A stretch of 64,000 nt of DNA, taken from assembly GCF_000007825.1 (NCBI RefSeq), contig NC_004722.1, forward strand, positions 3,636,501-3,700,500, written 5' to 3'. Under the pieces are notes generated by a model, which had not been told where the DNA came from, made no database searches, and saw only the letters and a program-made list of their open reading frames with translations. Within the stretch, counting starts at the first letter, position 1. Every line of letters begins with the position of its first letter. A program made the position numbers and the translations under genes. This stretch comes from Bacillus cereus ATCC 14579. GTDB taxonomy: Bacteria; Bacillota; Bacilli; Bacillales; Bacillaceae_G. Shown here in pieces: positions 1-7,456 of this stretch.

Positions 1-62
1 TTTATTGTTTAACAAGGTGTACTTTTATAAATCTGAATTAACTTCATTTTCTGTTACTACTA

Positions 63-962
63 TTACTCATCTTCTACTTCTATTCTTTTCTTCTCTCTTG
101 CAATTTTTAAAAACTCTAGCAACTCTGGATTACTATTCATTTTTTTGTAAGCCACTGACATTTCTGCCACAAAATTAGAATCATATAATTCTTTATATAC
201 AACTTCTGTTTTATATAACTTATTTGCCGATACGGGTATTACTGTAATTCCAATTCCTGCCGCTACAAGCCCCATAACTGTTTGATACTCTGTTGCTTCT
301 TGTACAATACGTGGACTAAATCCAACTTCTCTGCAAAGAGATAAAATTGTATCATACAAAGCTGGCCATACTGGTCTCGTAATAAATACAAACGGCTCAT
401 CTCGTAAATCTTCTATATGTATTTCATCTTTCTCTGCAAGTGGATGTGCCTTTGGTAAACATAAGGTACAAGATAACCTTTGAATTGGCTCTAATTCTAA
501 TAATTGTGTTGGAATTGGTGGACGTAAAAAGCCAATATCAATACGGTTATCATGAAGTGCATGAACTTGATCTGGTGTTGACAATTCATGTAATGCAACA
601 GACACTCTCGGAAATTTCTTTCTATATTCCCTAACAATTGATGGTAAAATATCATATATCGCCGCACCTACAAAACCAATTGAAAGTGATCCTACTTCTC
701 CCCTTTGCGCACTTTGTGCAACTTCTACTGCTTTTTCAATTTGTTCAAACGCTTTTTTTACTTCTTTTAAAAACATTTCTCCTGCTTCTGTTAGTTCAAC
801 CTTTCTTTTCGTTCTTGAAAATAATGTAACTCCCATTTCTTTTTCTAATTGCTGTATTTGTTGACTAAGTGGTGGTTGTGTCATTTGTAAACGAGCAGCT
901 GCCCGTCCAAAGTGTAACTCTTCTGCCACAACAACAAAATATTGCAAATGCCGTAATTCCAT
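63..962 (-). CDS. cidR: LysR-family transcriptional regulator, CidR-like
   Basis: A 299-residue LysR regulator. The N-terminal winged helix (residues 1-60) has the typical start MELRHLQYFVVVAEE and recognition-helix region RLQMTQPPLSQQIQQLE. A periplasmic-binding-protein-like effector domain follows from about residue 90. The start is ATG at 962, behind AAGGGTG. It is divergent from cidA, the arrangement known for CidR, which activates cidAB in response to carbon overflow metabolism in Bacillus and Staphylococcus. A perfect 12-bp inverted repeat lies in the intergenic space and is the likely binding site. The CidR name is inferred from this neighbourhood; the protein alone would only say LysR. 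Confidence 0.8.
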   Translation of the reverse strand: MELRHLQYFVVVAEELHFGRAAARLQMTQPPLSQQIQQLEKEMGVTLFSRTKRKVELTEAGEMFLKEVKKAFEQIEKAVEVAQSAQRGEVGSLSIGFVGAAIYDILPSIVREYRKKFPRVSVALHELSTPDQVHALHDNRIDIGFLRPPIPTQLLELEPIQRLSCTLCLPKAHPLAEKDEIHIEDLRDEPFVFITRPVWPALYDTILSLCREVGFSPRIVQEATEYQTVMGLVAAGIGITVIPVSANKLYKTEVVYKELYDSNFVAEMSVAYKKMNSNPELLEFLKIAREKKRIEVEDE

Positions 963-993
963 TTTTGGACACCCTTTTCACTTTCGATTAATA

Positions 994-1033
994 TGTCTAA
1001 TATATTAATAACATATAATTTATATATTAGACA
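994..1033. promoter_or_regulatory. Inverted repeat, candidate CidR operator
   Basis: TGTCTAATATAT at 994-1005 is mirrored exactly by ATATATTAGACA at 1022-1033, with a 16-bp AT-rich spacer. It sits between the divergent LysR gene and cidA, where LysR regulators normally bind. The symmetry is seen directly; the regulator is inferred. Confidence 0.6.
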
Positions 1034-1115
1034 AATATTTTGAATGAACGTATAGTAGAAATTGTTAATTCTTTTTTACAATTTTTATGTAAAAAAAGAA
1101 AGAGGTGGTTACTGT

Positions 1116-1481
1116 ATGAAATGGTGGAAGTTAAGCGGACAAATTTTGTTACTATTTTGTTTCGCTTGGACAGGTGAATGGATTGCAAAACAGGCACACC
1201 TCCCAGTTCCAGGAAGTATAATCGGTATTTTTTTATTATTAATTTCGTTAAAATTTAACCTAGTTAAGAAAGAATGGATACAGGACGGAGCAGATTTTTT
1301 ATTAAAAGAACTTATTTTATTTTTCATCCCTTCTGCAGTCGCTGTCATACGTTACAGAGATACACTAACACAATATGGAATCGATCTCATTTTAATTATT
1401 ATGATTAGCACTCTTTGCGTTACCTTAGTTACAGGACTTTTAACAGAATTGCTACTAAAGCGGAAAGGATCAACGCAATGA
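1116..1481 (+). CDS. cidA: CidA/LrgA holin-like protein
   Basis: A small integral membrane protein of 121 residues, starting MKWWKLSGQILLLF behind AGAGGTGG. The upstream in-frame start at 1062 lacks a ribosome binding site and would add a hydrophilic tail before the first membrane segment. Four hydrophobic segments and the conserved block LPVPGSIIGIFLL identify the CidA/LrgA family (PF03788), proposed to oligomerise like phage holins and to influence murein hydrolase activity and acetate-linked cell death. The stop overlaps the cidB start by 4 bp, so the pair is translationally coupled. Confidence 0.88.
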   Translation: MKWWKLSGQILLLFCFAWTGEWIAKQAHLPVPGSIIGIFLLLISLKFNLVKKEWIQDGADFLLKELILFFIPSAVAVIRYRDTLTQYGIDLILIIMISTLCVTLVTGLLTELLLKRKGSTQ

Positions 1482-2146
1482 TCGGATTTCTTTGTTTACT
1501 ATTAACACTATTCACATATTGGATATCAAAAAAAATGTATCAACGTTGGAATTGGAGTCTACTTTCTCCTCTTCTCGTCTGTCCCATTATTTTAATTGCT
1601 TTATTGCTCGGATTAGATACACCTTATGAAACATATGAATCTGGTGGTCACTGGTTAACTGAATTATTAAAGCCCGCAACAGTTGCTTTTGCATGGCCAA
1701 TCTATAAATATTTTGATTTGTTAAAGAAACATGGAATGGCTATCTTACTTAATGTCATTGTCGGTTCGTTTTTATCAGTCATTACTTCAGCACTACTAGC
1801 AAATTATTTTCAAATTGATTCATCACTAGAACATAGTTTAGCGCCACATATCGTAACAACACCAATCGCAATGGCTATTTCAGAAATGATTGGTGGTATG
1901 TCACAATTAACTGCTGTATTTGTCGTTTTAACTGCCTTAACAGGAGCATTGCTCGGTCCTTCTCTCATACGCATTTGCCGCATTAAAACAGCAATCGCAA
2001 AAGGTATTATGTTATGAACGAGCGCAAATGGAACCGGTACATCAAAAGCATTCGAAATCGGTCCTGTGGAAGGAACAATTGCAAGTTTATCCATGCTTTT
2101 TACAGCAGGCGCTAGTTTAGTTATCGTTCCGCTTTTCTTGTCTTAG
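1478..2146 (+). pseudogene. cidB: CidB/LrgB antiholin-like protein, broken by an in-frame stop
   Basis: LrgB-family polytopic membrane protein, partner of CidA. The ATG at 1478 overlaps the cidA stop. The frame runs for 179 residues with family blocks such as HSLAPHIVTTPIAMAISE, then hits TGA at 2015-2017. The same frame stays open for 42 more codons to TAG at 2144, encoding the expected C-terminal block (KAFEIGPVEGTIASLSML). The family normally has Gly then Thr-Ser-Ala-His-Gly at this point. Here the Gly codon is TGA (one change from GGA) and the His codon reads AAT (Asn). The product lacks its last conserved helix unless the stop is read through. Confidence 0.8.
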
Positions 2147-2152
2147 ATACAT

Positions 2153-2582
2153 TTAAGAAGCTAGTATTCTCCTACTTGCCTCTTTATCCATATATTGGCA
2201 CAGCAATTCATAATCCTCTGGAAGAAGCTAAACTCAATTGTTCAATTTCATGCACCCCTTCCCAAGCAATTTCATGTATTAACTCATCAGGATCCTGGAT
2301 TTTCATATCACCGCCTATTTGTTTAACAAAATAATAATGGACATACACTGGAACACCGTATGTAATACCCTCTTTTTCATATATTTTATTCACCACTTCC
2401 ACATTGTAACCTGTTTCTTCCCAAACTTCCCTGATACAACATTCTTCTAGTGTCTCTCCCTTTTCAAGTCCTCCACTTGGGACAGACCATCTTTTTTCTT
2501 CTCCCTCTTTGCCCTGCAGTACCATTAAAACTTCATTTCTTTCATTTACACATACCGCTGCACTACCTATCCATCTCTCCAT
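2153..2582 (-). pseudogene. NUDIX hydrolase, frameshifted near the C-terminus
   Basis: A NUDIX-fold pyrophosphohydrolase starting MERWIGSAAVCVNE at 2582, behind GGGAGGG with good spacing. The upstream in-frame ATG at 2588 abuts the ribosome binding site. The Nudix box GX5EX7REUXEEXGU is complete (GGLEKGETLEECCIREVWEETGY, written here in part: G-G-L-E-K-G-E-T ... R-E-V-W-E-E-T-G-Y). The present frame ends at 2208 with an unnatural tail, SLASSRGL. One base later the sequence encodes PEDYELLCQYMDKEASRR and stops at 2153, the kind of tail expected, so one extra base near 2220-2228 has shifted the frame. Substrate unknown. Catalytic residues are intact, so partial function is possible. Confidence 0.65.
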
Positions 2583-2724
2583 AAACATCCCTCCCCTACT
2601 AAAATTCGCCCTCTTTTTTATTTTCCCCTTGAAAAAAAGAGGAAAATAATAAAACAATGACGAAAAATTATATCAACTTCATAGACAATCCTTTTTTAGA
2701 AATTAAAACTGGAAGGATGAAAAT

Positions 2725-2931
2725 ATGATTTCTAATTATGTTGTGGAATGTGTCTTTTGTGAAGAAAATCGAAAGGCTCGCCAAGCTATTGTCACAGTTC
2801 CCGCGACTACTCAGCTACTAGCCATTGAAAAAGTGCGTGCGGAATGCAAACGTCGCTTTGGAAAAACTGTATTATTACAAACAGAAATTAAAGAAAAAAT
2901 TGTTTTTGAACAAAAAGAAAGCCGACCATAA
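2725..2931 (+). CDS. Small conserved hypothetical protein (DUF3903-like)
   Basis: A 68-residue soluble protein starting MISNYVVECVFCEEN behind GGAAGGATG. It has a CxxC-like pair (C9, C12) and a basic central helix (EKVRAECKRRFGKT). I recall similar short proteins in the B. cereus group under DUF3903, but cannot verify this. A terminator hairpin starts inside the last codons, supporting a monocistronic gene. Function unknown. Confidence 0.65.
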   Translation: MISNYVVECVFCEENRKARQAIVTVPATTQLLAIEKVRAECKRRFGKTVLLQTEIKEKIVFEQKESRP

Positions 2932-2945
2932 ATTGGTCAGCTTTC
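2919..2945 (+). terminator. Rho-independent terminator
   Basis: AAAGC-GACC pairs with GGTC-GCTTT around the stop codon of the small gene ending at 2931, followed by a short T-rich stretch. Confidence 0.6.
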
Positions 2946-3292
2946 TTATCCGATCATATTTTCACATGAAGATTAGGGGCATCCTCTTTAAGGATCGGGA
3001 TTTTCCCATTATGTACGTTCCATAATGGTCATCGAACAATATATTTCTATGCAATTAACTATTGAATAGAATAGGGCAAAACTTGTTCGCATTTTTAGAA
3101 AAGGGATAGGGATATAATTCAAGTAGTACTTCGAATACTCGAACTTTACACTCATAATATTAAAACAAATCCTTTTATATGGGAAATATGAATTACCTAC
3201 ATAATTCATTCGTAAAATATATTAATAGTTTGCTATATTAATTTTATCCCGCTATTTGTAAGCAGTAACCCCCTACTTATTATAATTTCACC
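2946..3292. other. Intergenic stretch with no recognised feature
   Basis: About 350 bp, AT-rich. The short open frames here have no ribosome binding sites and no recognisable composition. I see no gene, RNA or repeat. Confidence 0.5.
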
Positions 3293-4048
3293 TTACTCCA
3301 TCAATAGCATACATCCAGCTAAAACCGGTGTCATAATCATCGAAAACCTCAAAAGCATTCGCGGTGCATAATTTGTAAACTTCGCGCCAATATATGCCCC
3401 TAACATGGTCCCAATTAATACTTGCAATAACAATATATAATCTAAATATCCTTCCGAACTATATCCTAGACCGCCTCCAATTGCAATCGGTAATATAACA
3501 AGCATTGTTGTCCCTACAGATTGCTGAATCGTTAATCCCAATAGAACCATTAATCCAAGCTGAATAAACGGTGCAGAACCAATCCCAAATGAACCAGCCA
3601 TCATTCCAGTAACTAATCCAAGGCATATACATTTCAACAAGTAGTTCATGGAAAACTCTTTATGCTTATATAAAGATGACTGTTCTTTGTTTTGGAACAT
3701 AATTAATTTAATAAACATAAAAATTGCCGATAAAAATAACATCCCAGCTGTAAACCAATGAAGAAGATGTGCTGGTATAAGTGAACCAAATTTAGAACCA
3801 ATATAAGAGCCAATTGCGCCAAATCCCCCAACAATCCCGCCTATAATAAGTGCTACATTACCTTCACGGTAATGACTGACAACACCTGATAATGTCGTAA
3901 ACGCCATTGCAGTTAAAGATGTTGCAAGAGCAACATGAATAGGAATATGAAATACTAAAGTGAGTATCGCGATAATAAACCCAGCTCCTCCAGCTCCAAC
4001 AAATCCTAATAAAATACCCATTACTAACATTGTTATAATAATTGCCAC
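3293..4048 (-). CDS. TSUP-family (TauE/SafE) membrane exporter
   Basis: A polytopic inner-membrane protein of about 251 residues from the sulfite exporter/TSUP family (PF01925). The two family repeats are visible as GILLGFVGAGGAGFIIAIL near the N-terminus and GLVTGMMAGSFGIGSAPFIQ in the second half, with about eight hydrophobic segments. I chose the GTG at 4048 because GGAGGG lies 7 bp upstream; the longer frame from 4069 would place that ribosome binding site inside the coding sequence. Substrate cannot be told from sequence; relatives move sulfite, sulfoacetate or other sulfur anions. Likely single-gene transcript. Confidence 0.82.
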   Translation of the reverse strand: MAIIITMLVMGILLGFVGAGGAGFIIAILTLVFHIPIHVALATSLTAMAFTTLSGVVSHYREGNVALIIGGIVGGFGAIGSYIGSKFGSLIPAHLLHWFTAGMLFLSAIFMFIKLIMFQNKEQSSLYKHKEFSMNYLLKCICLGLVTGMMAGSFGIGSAPFIQLGLMVLLGLTIQQSVGTTMLVILPIAIGGGLGYSSEGYLDYILLLQVLIGTMLGAYIGAKFTNYAPRMLLRFSMIMTPVLAGCMLLME

Positions 4049-4102
4049 AGACTTTCCCTCCAGTAACACAATTATCCATCATATTTATCCTTACATACAA
4101 AT

Positions 4103-4129
4103 AAAAAGCATCCTAGATGGATGCTTTTT
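4103..4129 (-). terminator. Rho-independent terminator
   Basis: AAAAAGCATCC / GGATGCTTTTT hairpin with a 5-base loop. It lies just downstream of the 48-residue ORF on the minus strand and upstream of the TSUP gene, so it separates the two. Confidence 0.75.
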
Positions 4130-4146
4130 ATTTCAATGATATGTAC

Positions 4147-4293
4147 TTAATCTTGATTAATCAAAATAACCGCTGGACCAGCTACTACTACTCCAGCTAC
4201 TTCTATTTTTTCAAATTCCTTTACTGTAATAGATATAACTCCTTCTCTTTCCATCCATTCTTTACTCAGGACATCAGTCGGGATTGCTTTCAC
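4147..4293 (-). CDS. Unrecognised 48-residue small protein
   Basis: A GTG start at 4293 sits 7 bp after a perfect AAGGAGG, and the frame runs 48 codons to TAA, followed at once by a strong terminator. The product has a charged, acidic N-terminal half (MKAIPTDVLSKEWMEREG) and a strongly hydrophobic, valine-rich C-terminal half (GVVVAGPAVILINQD). No signal peptide and no cysteines. I do not recognise a family. The charged-leader plus hydrophobic-tail layout could be a small membrane-associated protein, a toxin-like peptide or a precursor peptide; there is no processing gene beside it. Confidence 0.55.
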   Translation of the reverse strand: MKAIPTDVLSKEWMEREGVISITVKEFEKIEVAGVVVAGPAVILINQD

Positions 4294-4363
4294 CGTCTTA
4301 CCTCCTTTTCATTTATACAATATGATAAAGTGAAACTTTCATCAGTGGGGTTTTGGTCCGTAC

Positions 4364-4440
4364 TTATTGATTATTAACCCTCACCAATCGGGCGAATAAT
4401 CGCCCAATGCATCTATATATATGCATCACCTCCGCTTTCA
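4364..4440 (-). repeat. Possible dispersed intergenic repeat with hairpin
   Basis: On the minus strand this holds GGGCGATTATTCGCCC, a 6-bp stem hairpin, flanked by TGCATT and GATTGGTGAGGG. A similar order of motifs (TGCATTGATTGCCC, then TGTCCGATTGATGGGGGC) recurs after the chitinase gene near 54877-54922. A GGAGGTG followed by a 20-codon frame (4364-4426) overlaps it but is spaced too tightly to be convincing. Two copies suggest one of the short repeats of B. cereus group genomes; which one I cannot say. Confidence 0.3.
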
Positions 4441-4532
4441 TTCCTTATTCCACTCAAAAACCTTCTCCCCCTTCCTTGACATATTGAAAAATAAAAAAGA
4501 AGCTATAACATATAGCTTCCCTCCACGTTTCT

Positions 4533-5081
4533 TTAATCTTTATGCACCGTATATTCCATGACTTTACCATCTCTATCAAATTGTAAAATAAGCTGTTCGC
4601 TATCTATTGGGATAAAGCCACGTTCAGTCCCAAGATAATACAAAGTGATAACTCCTTCTCCCCCACTTCTCGTTTCCGTTGGGGCTCCTAACAATTGTGT
4701 AATTTCTTCATTTGATTTCCCTATTAATTTATATTTTTGTAATAGATCATCTACCATATGTACCCGCTTATCTGCATGATTTAACCATCTATTTTGATTA
4801 AACTTTGATGTATATTCATTTACACTTAGTTGTACAGTGCACACTATTAATGGTATGAGTGCTACTATTAACCCCCCCAACATTTGCTTCTTTTCTTCAT
4901 TACGATTTTTAGAAACATATAAAATAGCCCTTTGAATCATGACTAATAAAACAAATGGTATGAATACTACAAAAATGCTCCTTACACTTAAGGGTATATG
5001 GACCATATCAATGACGAATATAAATACAATGTACATTACTATATACAAACAAAAATAGACATACAAAATGCCACGTAGCAT
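4533..5081 (-). CDS. Membrane protein with C-terminal SmpA/BamE-like region
   Basis: A 182-residue protein with four hydrophobic segments in the first 110 residues (MLRGILYVYFCLYIVMYIV onward) and a soluble C-terminal part. That part contains the pattern SNEEITQLLGAPTET ... GFIPIDSEQLILQFD, resembling the short SmpA/BamE-like fold found in many small lipoproteins. The best ribosome binding site (GGGGGA) is 16 bp from the ATG at 5081, so a slightly upstream non-ATG start is possible. It lies 23 bp after the NERD gene on the same strand, likely the same operon. Function unknown. Confidence 0.55.
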   Translation of the reverse strand: MLRGILYVYFCLYIVMYIVFIFVIDMVHIPLSVRSIFVVFIPFVLLVMIQRAILYVSKNRNEEKKQMLGGLIVALIPLIVCTVQLSVNEYTSKFNQNRWLNHADKRVHMVDDLLQKYKLIGKSNEEITQLLGAPTETRSGGEGVITLYYLGTERGFIPIDSEQLILQFDRDGKVMEYTVHKD

Positions 5082-5104
5082 AGCGTTCAGAAAGATCTCC
5101 CCCT

Positions 5105-6124
5105 TTAACTCACTATATAATTCATCCGGCTAATCATTTCTCGAATCTGTTCTAATTCTTGCACTGTATATACTATTTTTCCTGCTAAGATTTCATTTCT
5201 GAAGAACGTTACAATTTGCTCCCGATCTTTTAATCTAGGTGTTTCCTCACTTGAAAGATCTATTATTTCTTTTCCATTTTCATTATAAAAATATACAACT
5301 GGTTTTACCTTTTCTTTTATACTATTAGCCTGCATTTCTTTCAAACAATTGTATAAAATTTGAGATAGTTTCTTCGCCCTATATACTGGATTCCCTTCAT
5401 TTTTCACTTGTATAGTTGCCGAATCTTTACCTACTATATATTCAAATGTCTCTTCTTTTTCAAGTTCTTGTTGATACTTACCCATTTCATCAATCATAAA
5501 TGAATATATACCAGCATTTTCTTTCGTTAAACCATGAATTAATTTCTCTTCCCATTCTTTCGTCTCAAGTAGATAAATACCAGTTTTGCACAAAATGAGA
5601 TGATGGATTCGATTATCGTTTATTTCACTATTATTTTTAATAAAAACATTCGGCATGATTTCAATTTCAGCATCTAATATGATGCCTTGCTCTATGAATC
5701 CTCGCTTCATATAATGTAATGTTTCGTACGTATTCATTTCAGCGCCGTTTTTAGTATATTCTCGTAAATTTGCAATTAATTTTTGAAACATATGTATTTC
5801 GTTATTATGTTTATTTTGTATTTCACCACGTTCTTTACTATGTTGCATAGCTAATTGATTCTTCATCATACGCATATTTTCAATTTCTCTATTTGCACTT
5901 ACTTGTAAATCATTGTATTTTTTCTGTTCCATATTTTTTAAATTATTTTGTTGTTCTTTATGCTCTATCACCGTAGCTGCAATTTCATTTTTATACGTTT
6001 CAATCGCTTGTTTCTTTTCAAATTCTACTTGCTGACTCTCTGATTCTAACTGTTTATTTTTATAAAACAGCACAAATACTACAGCTAATAATATTAAAAC
6101 CGCACCTATTAGCACATAATTCAT
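5105..6124 (-). CDS. Membrane-anchored NERD-domain protein with coiled coil
   Basis: 339 residues. One N-terminal membrane segment (MNYVLIGAVLILLAVVFVLFY) is followed by a long charged coiled coil (about residues 25-120) and a NERD-like nuclease-related domain (about 150-270). The domain shows the core IHHLILCKTGIYLLETKEW, where D/H, E and K occupy positions used by the PD-(D/E)xK-like NERD fold. The family is associated with DNA processing, but few members have been tested. Start ATG at 6124 behind AAAGGGG. It is first in a probable two-gene unit with the downstream membrane protein. The membrane anchor plus coiled coil recalls RmuC-like layouts. Confidence 0.65.
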   Translation of the reverse strand: MNYVLIGAVLILLAVVFVLFYKNKQLESESQQVEFEKKQAIETYKNEIAATVIEHKEQQNNLKNMEQKKYNDLQVSANREIENMRMMKNQLAMQHSKERGEIQNKHNNEIHMFQKLIANLREYTKNGAEMNTYETLHYMKRGFIEQGIILDAEIEIMPNVFIKNNSEINDNRIHHLILCKTGIYLLETKEWEEKLIHGLTKENAGIYSFMIDEMGKYQQELEKEETFEYIVGKDSATIQVKNEGNPVYRAKKLSQILYNCLKEMQANSIKEKVKPVVYFYNENGKEIIDLSSEETPRLKDREQIVTFFRNEILAGKIVYTVQELEQIREMISRMNYIVS

Positions 6125-6227
6125 ATTTTTACCCCTTTATTTCATTTTCGATTATTTTTTATAAATATATCTATTATAGTATACTATGGTTTCGATATAG
6201 ACTTTGTAAAAGTTGTATATTTTTAAT

Positions 6228-6257
6228 AAAAGGCACCTCTGACGGGGCACCTTTTAT
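6228..6257. terminator. Bidirectional terminator
   Basis: AAAAGG-CA-CCTC / GGGG-CA-CCTTTT, a stem with a 2x2 internal loop and T-rich sides in both directions. It lies downstream of the GH25 gene on the minus strand. Confidence 0.6.
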
Positions 6258-6264
6258 TTTCACT

Positions 6265-7311
6265 CTATTGTACACCATACTGAATATAACTTGGATCATA
6301 GTATATCCATTGATTTGTCCCTAAGCAAAGCCATCCATCTTGCTTACTCCATACTCGATACGATTCACCATGATGTAACTGTCTTATAACATTTCCATTT
6401 AATGATGGAGCATCACGCAAATTTACATTATCACCAGTAATAGTTGCCACATAATGTTTATACTGAATATAACTCGGATCATTATATACCCACTGATTTG
6501 TCCCTAAACAAAGCCATCCATCTTGTTCTCCCCAAACTTCATATGTTTCGCCACGATTCAATTGGCGAATTACACTAGACTGCAAAGATGGTCCACTTCT
6601 CAAATTCACATTATCTCCATTAATTATAGCAACCCCGTACACTGGAGTTGCATTATTAGGCGGGGAAACATTACCTCCACCACTTGCTCCATTCCCTTTT
6701 AAAGCTTCTAATGAAACTGCAGCTGATACATCACAATTTCCTACGCCTGAAATTTGTCCGGAATCTGTGTACTGCCACGCTGTCCACGTTGTCCATCCAC
6801 CAGCATCAGCAGGCGGTGTACTCGAGTATTTAGCAATCCAAAGCGGTATATCACTTAATCCGCTAATTCCGAACTCATTAATATACCAAACTCCTGTATA
6901 TAACATTACATCTTTTCCAGTAGCCTGTTTCACATAATTTATGAAGCTTCTTGCCCAATTCGATATAGCGTTACCAGTTAAATTACTGTTACTCGGATCT
7001 GTTGGTGATTCTAAATCCAGAACTGGCATTAAGTCTGTCTGGTTATTTTGTAATATACTCACAAAATATTTTGCCTCTGAAATTGCATCATTTTGTTCTG
7101 GGCGCGCAAAATGGTATGCACCAATTAATACATTCGCATTTCGTGCTGCTTGTACATTCTTAGTAAAAGTAGGATCAATGTAGTTTACACCTTCTGTCGC
7201 TTTTGCATACGCTGCTGGAATTCCAGATGCCTTCACTGCATTCCAATCAATATTCCCTTCCCAATGAGACACATCAATAAACGTAACATTTGAACTTGAT
7301 CTGTTTTGCAT
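6265..7311 (-). CDS. GH25 endolysin/lysozyme with two SH3 wall-binding repeats
   Basis: 348 residues. An N-terminal glycoside hydrolase family 25 domain (residues 8-205) has the start FIDVSHWEGNIDW (D13) and the catalytic DxE motif MPVLDLE (D99, E101), cleaving the MurNAc-GlcNAc bond. A glycine-rich linker leads to two bacterial SH3 repeats (about 226-284 and 287-345), both with DNVNLR, GWLCLGTNQW and DPSYIQY. There is no signal peptide, as in phage endolysins that need a holin, but there is no holin or phage gene beside it. ATG at 7311 after GGAG. Likely a domesticated phage lysin or a mother-cell lysozyme released at lysis. Confidence 0.88.
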   Translation of the reverse strand: MQNRSSSNVTFIDVSHWEGNIDWNAVKASGIPAAYAKATEGVNYIDPTFTKNVQAARNANVLIGAYHFARPEQNDAISEAKYFVSILQNNQTDLMPVLDLESPTDPSNSNLTGNAISNWARSFINYVKQATGKDVMLYTGVWYINEFGISGLSDIPLWIAKYSSTPPADAGGWTTWTAWQYTDSGQISGVGNCDVSAAVSLEALKGNGASGGGNVSPPNNATPVYGVAIINGDNVNLRSGPSLQSSVIRQLNRGETYEVWGEQDGWLCLGTNQWVYNDPSYIQYKHYVATITGDNVNLRDAPSLNGNVIRQLHHGESYRVWSKQDGWLCLGTNQWIYYDPSYIQYGVQ

Positions 7312-7426
7312 ATAAAATCTCCTATCATTTTTTTACTTCGTATACATACAATATGTACAAGTTTCATAAGAGGACACGACATTTATGCTATAGAAACAAA
7401 GAGTAAACATATTTTGTATACAAAAT

Positions 7427-7456
7427 AAAAAAGACCTTGTATTACAAGGCCTTTTG
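7427..7456 (-). terminator. Terminator of the ABC exporter operon
   Basis: AAAAG-CCTTGT / ACAAGG-CTTTT hairpin overlapping the last codons of the ABC gene ending at 7442. Confidence 0.6.

Noticed and set aside
3009..3209. 66-codon minus-strand ORF
   Set aside because: No ribosome binding site, no recognisable composition, in an AT-rich gap.
4364..4426. 20-codon ORF after GGAGGTG
   Set aside because: Ribosome binding site is only 2 bp from the ATG and the frame overlaps a hairpin repeat.
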